Shown here piece after piece: positions 5,670 to 7,331 of a stretch of 7,331 bases of DNA (its first letter is position 1; each line of letters opens with the position of its first letter). The notes below the pieces were generated by a model, which made no database searches, was not told the DNA's origin, and saw only the letters and a program-made list of their open reading frames with translations. A program made the position numbers and the translations under genes. Location: positions 1 to 7,331 of the forward strand of contig CAZKTS010000093.1 of the NCBI GenBank assembly GCA_964555735.1, written 5' to 3'. This stretch comes from CAZKTS01 sp964555735. Its GTDB lineage: Bacteria; Actinomycetota; Acidimicrobiia; IMCC26256; PALSA-555.

Positions 5670-6734
5670 CTACTCCCCCTCCAGGACGGCGACCATGTTC
5701 TGCTGCAACGCCTGCCCCGAGGTGGCGTGCGCCACCGCCCGGTTCGCTCCCCGCTCGGCGATGGCACGCGCCGCCTCGGCGAAGCGGGCGATGCCCGTGG
5801 CCATCACCGGGTTGGCCGCGAGGGCGCCACCCGACGGGTTGATGTCGACGTCGTCACCCAGGCCCAGGGCCTCGGTGAGTAGCTTCTCTTGGTGCGTGAA
5901 CGTCGCCGAGAGCTCGGCGACGTCGACCTTCGCGTCGCCCACGCCGGCGCGCTCGCCGGCCAGGCGCGTCGACTCCGACACGGTGAGGTCGCGCATGCCG
6001 GGCTGGTGTGCTTCGACCCGGTGGTCGATGCCGCGGATCCAGACCGGTCGGTCGCTCAGCGCCTTCGCCTTCTCGGCCGTCGCGAGCACGATCGCGCACG
6101 CGCCGTCGGAGATCGGCGGGAGGTCGTGCTTGCGCAACGGCGCGGTCACGTAGGGCGCCGCGAGCAGGTCGTCGACCTTGGCGTCGCCGGTGACCTGCGC
6201 GTAGGGGTTGCCGACGGCCGACTTGCGGCTGCGCGCCGCGACCTCGGCCATCTCGCGCTCGGTGATCTTCCCGGCGTCGAGCATCGCCCGCGCCTGGAGC
6301 GCGGCGATCGACACGGGGTCGGCGCCGAGCGGTGTGAGCGTGTACGGGTCCATCTGGAGCGGATAGATCTCCGAGGGCACGCCCGGGGACGACTTGCCCG
6401 AGCCGAACACGAGCGCGGTGTCGATGTCGCCGTGCTGGAGGCGCACCCAGGCTTCGTAGAGCGCCCACGCGCCGTCCATCTCGACGTGCGACTCCGAGAT
6501 CGGCGGCCACGCGCCAACGGCCTCGAGGTTCATCACGAAGGCGAACGTCTGGCCCGAGAGGTAGTCGCAGCTCCCGGCGCAGGTGAAGCCGATCTCGCGA
6601 CGCCCGACGCCGGCTTTCTCGATCGCCTCGCTGATGACCGGGAAGAGGAACTGCGGCTCGGTGAGGTCCGACGCTCTCCATGACGGGGACTGCGCGTACC
6701 CGACGATCGCGATGTCGTTCATGGCGTTGCCCAT
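5670..6734 (-). CDS. Thiolase-superfamily protein, Ltp4-like (degenerate active site)
   Basis: A 354-residue thiolase-fold protein (IAIVGYAQSPSW at 8-19, DINPSGGALAANPVMATG at 297-314). It diverges further from true thiolases than its neighbour: the Cys position is Glu85 in HVEMDGAWALYEA, the GHP histidine position is Asn308 in AANP, and the last catalytic Cys loop is replaced by HATSGQALQQN. A loop with TCAGSCDYLSGQ at 51-62 contains two cysteines, but not at the thiolase nucleophile position. It is probably a subunit, catalytic or structural, of a heteromeric Ltp complex with the adjacent longer Ltp and the DUF35 protein. The length equals what I recall for Ltp4 of M. tuberculosis. The ATG at 6734 forms a TGATG overlap with the DUF35 stop, with a GGGAG site about 9 bases upstream; ATG at 6722 (MNDIAIVG) is an alternative start. 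Downstream spacing to the next gene is 2 bp. Confidence 0.9.
   Translation of the reverse strand: MGNAMNDIAIVGYAQSPSWRASDLTEPQFLFPVISEAIEKAGVGRREIGFTCAGSCDYLSGQTFAFVMNLEAVGAWPPISESHVEMDGAWALYEAWVRLQHGDIDTALVFGSGKSSPGVPSEIYPLQMDPYTLTPLGADPVSIAALQARAMLDAGKITEREMAEVAARSRKSAVGNPYAQVTGDAKVDDLLAAPYVTAPLRKHDLPPISDGACAIVLATAEKAKALSDRPVWIRGIDHRVEAHQPGMRDLTVSESTRLAGERAGVGDAKVDVAELSATFTHQEKLLTEALGLGDDVDINPSGGALAANPVMATGIARFAEAARAIAERGANRAVAHATSGQALQQNMVAVLEGE
5673..5682 (-). promoter_or_regulatory. Ribosome binding site supporting the GTG start at 5667
   Basis: The purine run GGAGGGGGAG ends 5 bases before the GTG and encodes the last residues of the upstream Ltp4-like protein. It decides the choice of the GTG over later starts and indicates efficient re-initiation within the operon. 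Confidence 0.7.
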
Positions 6735-7294
6735 CAGAAGGCGCTCCCGGGGATCTGGTCGGCCGGGACGTCGGGCTCGCCGGTGAGCTTCCAACCCTTG
6801 ATCGCGCCGTCCGCACTCCCCCAGCTGCGGTTGCCGATCTCGCTGATGTCGCGCTCACCTTCCGGCATCCACACGGCCTCGACCCGCATGCCGATGTGCA
6901 CGTCGTCGACCGGGATGTCCACGACGTCCTGCAGGCTCATGGTGCCGCCCGGGTCGTCGAGGATCACCGAGATGCGCACGAACGGCTCGGTCTCCTCCTG
7001 GCCGTAGTACTGCACCGGCGTGACGATCGTGTAGTTGGCGACCACGCCGCGGTTCGAGAGCTCGACCTCGTCGGCGTCGGTCGTCTCGATGGTGTCGATC
7101 GGGCAGTAGCCGCGAGGCGGGACGTACACGAGCTTGCACTTCGGGCACCGGTGACCGATCAGCCGGCCCTCGAGCAGCGCCTGGCGGTACCGACGCACCG
7201 ACGGGCAGACGAGCTCGTGGTAGTCGAGGTGCATGAAGTAGTCCATGCCCTCGACGGGCGCGTTCGGGTCGACGGTGGGCTCGGTCGTGCTCAT
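6734..7294 (-). CDS. DUF35 zinc-ribbon/OB-fold protein (Ltp partner)
   Basis: A 186-residue stand-alone DUF35 protein. After a ~33-residue N-terminal segment comes the helix RRYRQALLEGRLIGHRC that leads into a rubredoxin-like zinc ribbon with C50, C53 and C64 (RCPKC, then GYCPID). The fourth ligand position is Asp67 rather than Cys. An OB-fold follows at about 72-150 (NRGVVANYTIVTP, EPFVRISVILDDPGG, HIGMRVEAVW). DUF35 proteins have no known enzymatic activity alone; they bind acyl-CoA and associate with thiolase-superfamily partners. The DUF35 domain of ChsH2 is required by the aldolase Ltp2. Its position directly before two Ltp genes with overlapping codons fits a shared complex. The ATG at 7294 has a GGAAGGGG site 5 bases upstream. 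The end overlaps the next start as TGATG. The C-terminal ~35 residues after the OB-fold (AIKGWKLTGEPDVPADQI) may be an interaction tail. No MaoC-type hydratase domain is fused, unlike ChsH2. Confidence 0.92.
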   Translation of the reverse strand: MSTTEPTVDPNAPVEGMDYFMHLDYHELVCPSVRRYRQALLEGRLIGHRCPKCKLVYVPPRGYCPIDTIETTDADEVELSNRGVVANYTIVTPVQYYGQEETEPFVRISVILDDPGGTMSLQDVVDIPVDDVHIGMRVEAVWMPEGERDISEIGNRSWGSADGAIKGWKLTGEPDVPADQIPGSAF

Positions 7295-7331
7295 CAGGAC
7301 CCCTTCCCGGACTCGGGGACGAACGCGACGT
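7294..7331 (-). CDS. C-terminal end of an unidentified upstream gene
   Basis: In one minus-strand frame the last bases of the window read VAFVPESGKGS followed by TGA at 7296-7294. The stop overlaps the DUF35 start by one base as TGATG, the same junction type as at 6732-6736. This and the absence of any intergenic space suggest the end of another operon gene. Twelve codons are too few to name a family. Confidence 0.45.
   Translation of the reverse strand, partial: VAFVPESGKGS
7300..7307 (-). promoter_or_regulatory. Ribosome binding site for the DUF35 gene
   Basis: GGAAGGGG lies 5 bases before the ATG at 7294 and within the tail of the preceding gene. It supports this start over any downstream ATG, such as the one at codon 17. 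Confidence 0.7.

Noticed and set aside
4288..6153. 621-residue plus-strand frame opposite the two thiolase genes
   Set aside because: It is antisense to two confidently identified genes, has low-complexity composition and shows no family motif.
6735..6794. Extension of the Ltp4-like protein to the ATG at 6794
   Set aside because: The added 20 residues are an arginine/proline-rich shadow of the DUF35 C-terminus. The ATG at 6734 gives the family N-terminus and a TGATG overlap.

Overview
This is a very GC-rich bacterial window with strong G/C bias at third codon positions, GTG starts beside ATG, and tightly packed genes. It looks like an actinobacterium, possibly an environmental lineage of the Acidimicrobiia type. 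That taxonomic guess rests on composition, gene content and one operator-like site, not on a marker gene.

Layout from left to right. (1) An acyl-CoA dehydrogenase on the minus strand, with its start at 791, runs off the left edge. (2) A 95-bp intergenic region follows; it contains a perfect match to the published KstR operator pattern TnnAACnnGTTnnA, placed against the dehydrogenase start codon. (3) Two plus-strand genes follow: a PhoD-type phosphatase/phosphodiesterase without a signal peptide, and a small exported, cysteine-free protein that resembles LppX/LolA-like lipid carriers. (4) A minus-strand operon fills the rest. In transcription order it holds the last codons of an unidentified gene, a stand-alone zinc-ribbon/OB-fold (DUF35) protein, two thiolase-superfamily proteins of the lipid-transfer-protein (Ltp) type, and a second acyl-CoA dehydrogenase. 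Junctions in this operon are TGATG, TGATG, a 2-bp gap, and a 14-bp tandem duplication that seems to have split an earlier GTGA overlap. No stretch above 300 bp lacks a gene.

Function. DUF35, then a ~354-aa Ltp, then a ~390-aa Ltp is the order I recall for Rv3521-ltp4-ltp3 in the Mycobacterium tuberculosis cholesterol region. Both thiolase-like proteins lack the canonical catalytic Cys-His-Cys set, as expected for the repurposed aldolase-type members that work with DUF35 partners (the Ltp2-ChsH2 precedent). Acyl-CoA dehydrogenases would supply the preceding alpha,beta-desaturation. Together with the KstR-like site, the best reading is a segment of a sterol or other isoprenoid side-chain catabolic locus. 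The phoD-like gene and exported protein form a separate plus-strand pair with no obvious link to that pathway.

I found no RNA gene, CRISPR array, insertion sequence or prophage. The window is mostly explicable by known families. The points most worth following are the degenerate thiolase pair with its DUF35 partner, the KstR-like operator, and the unusual gene junctions.
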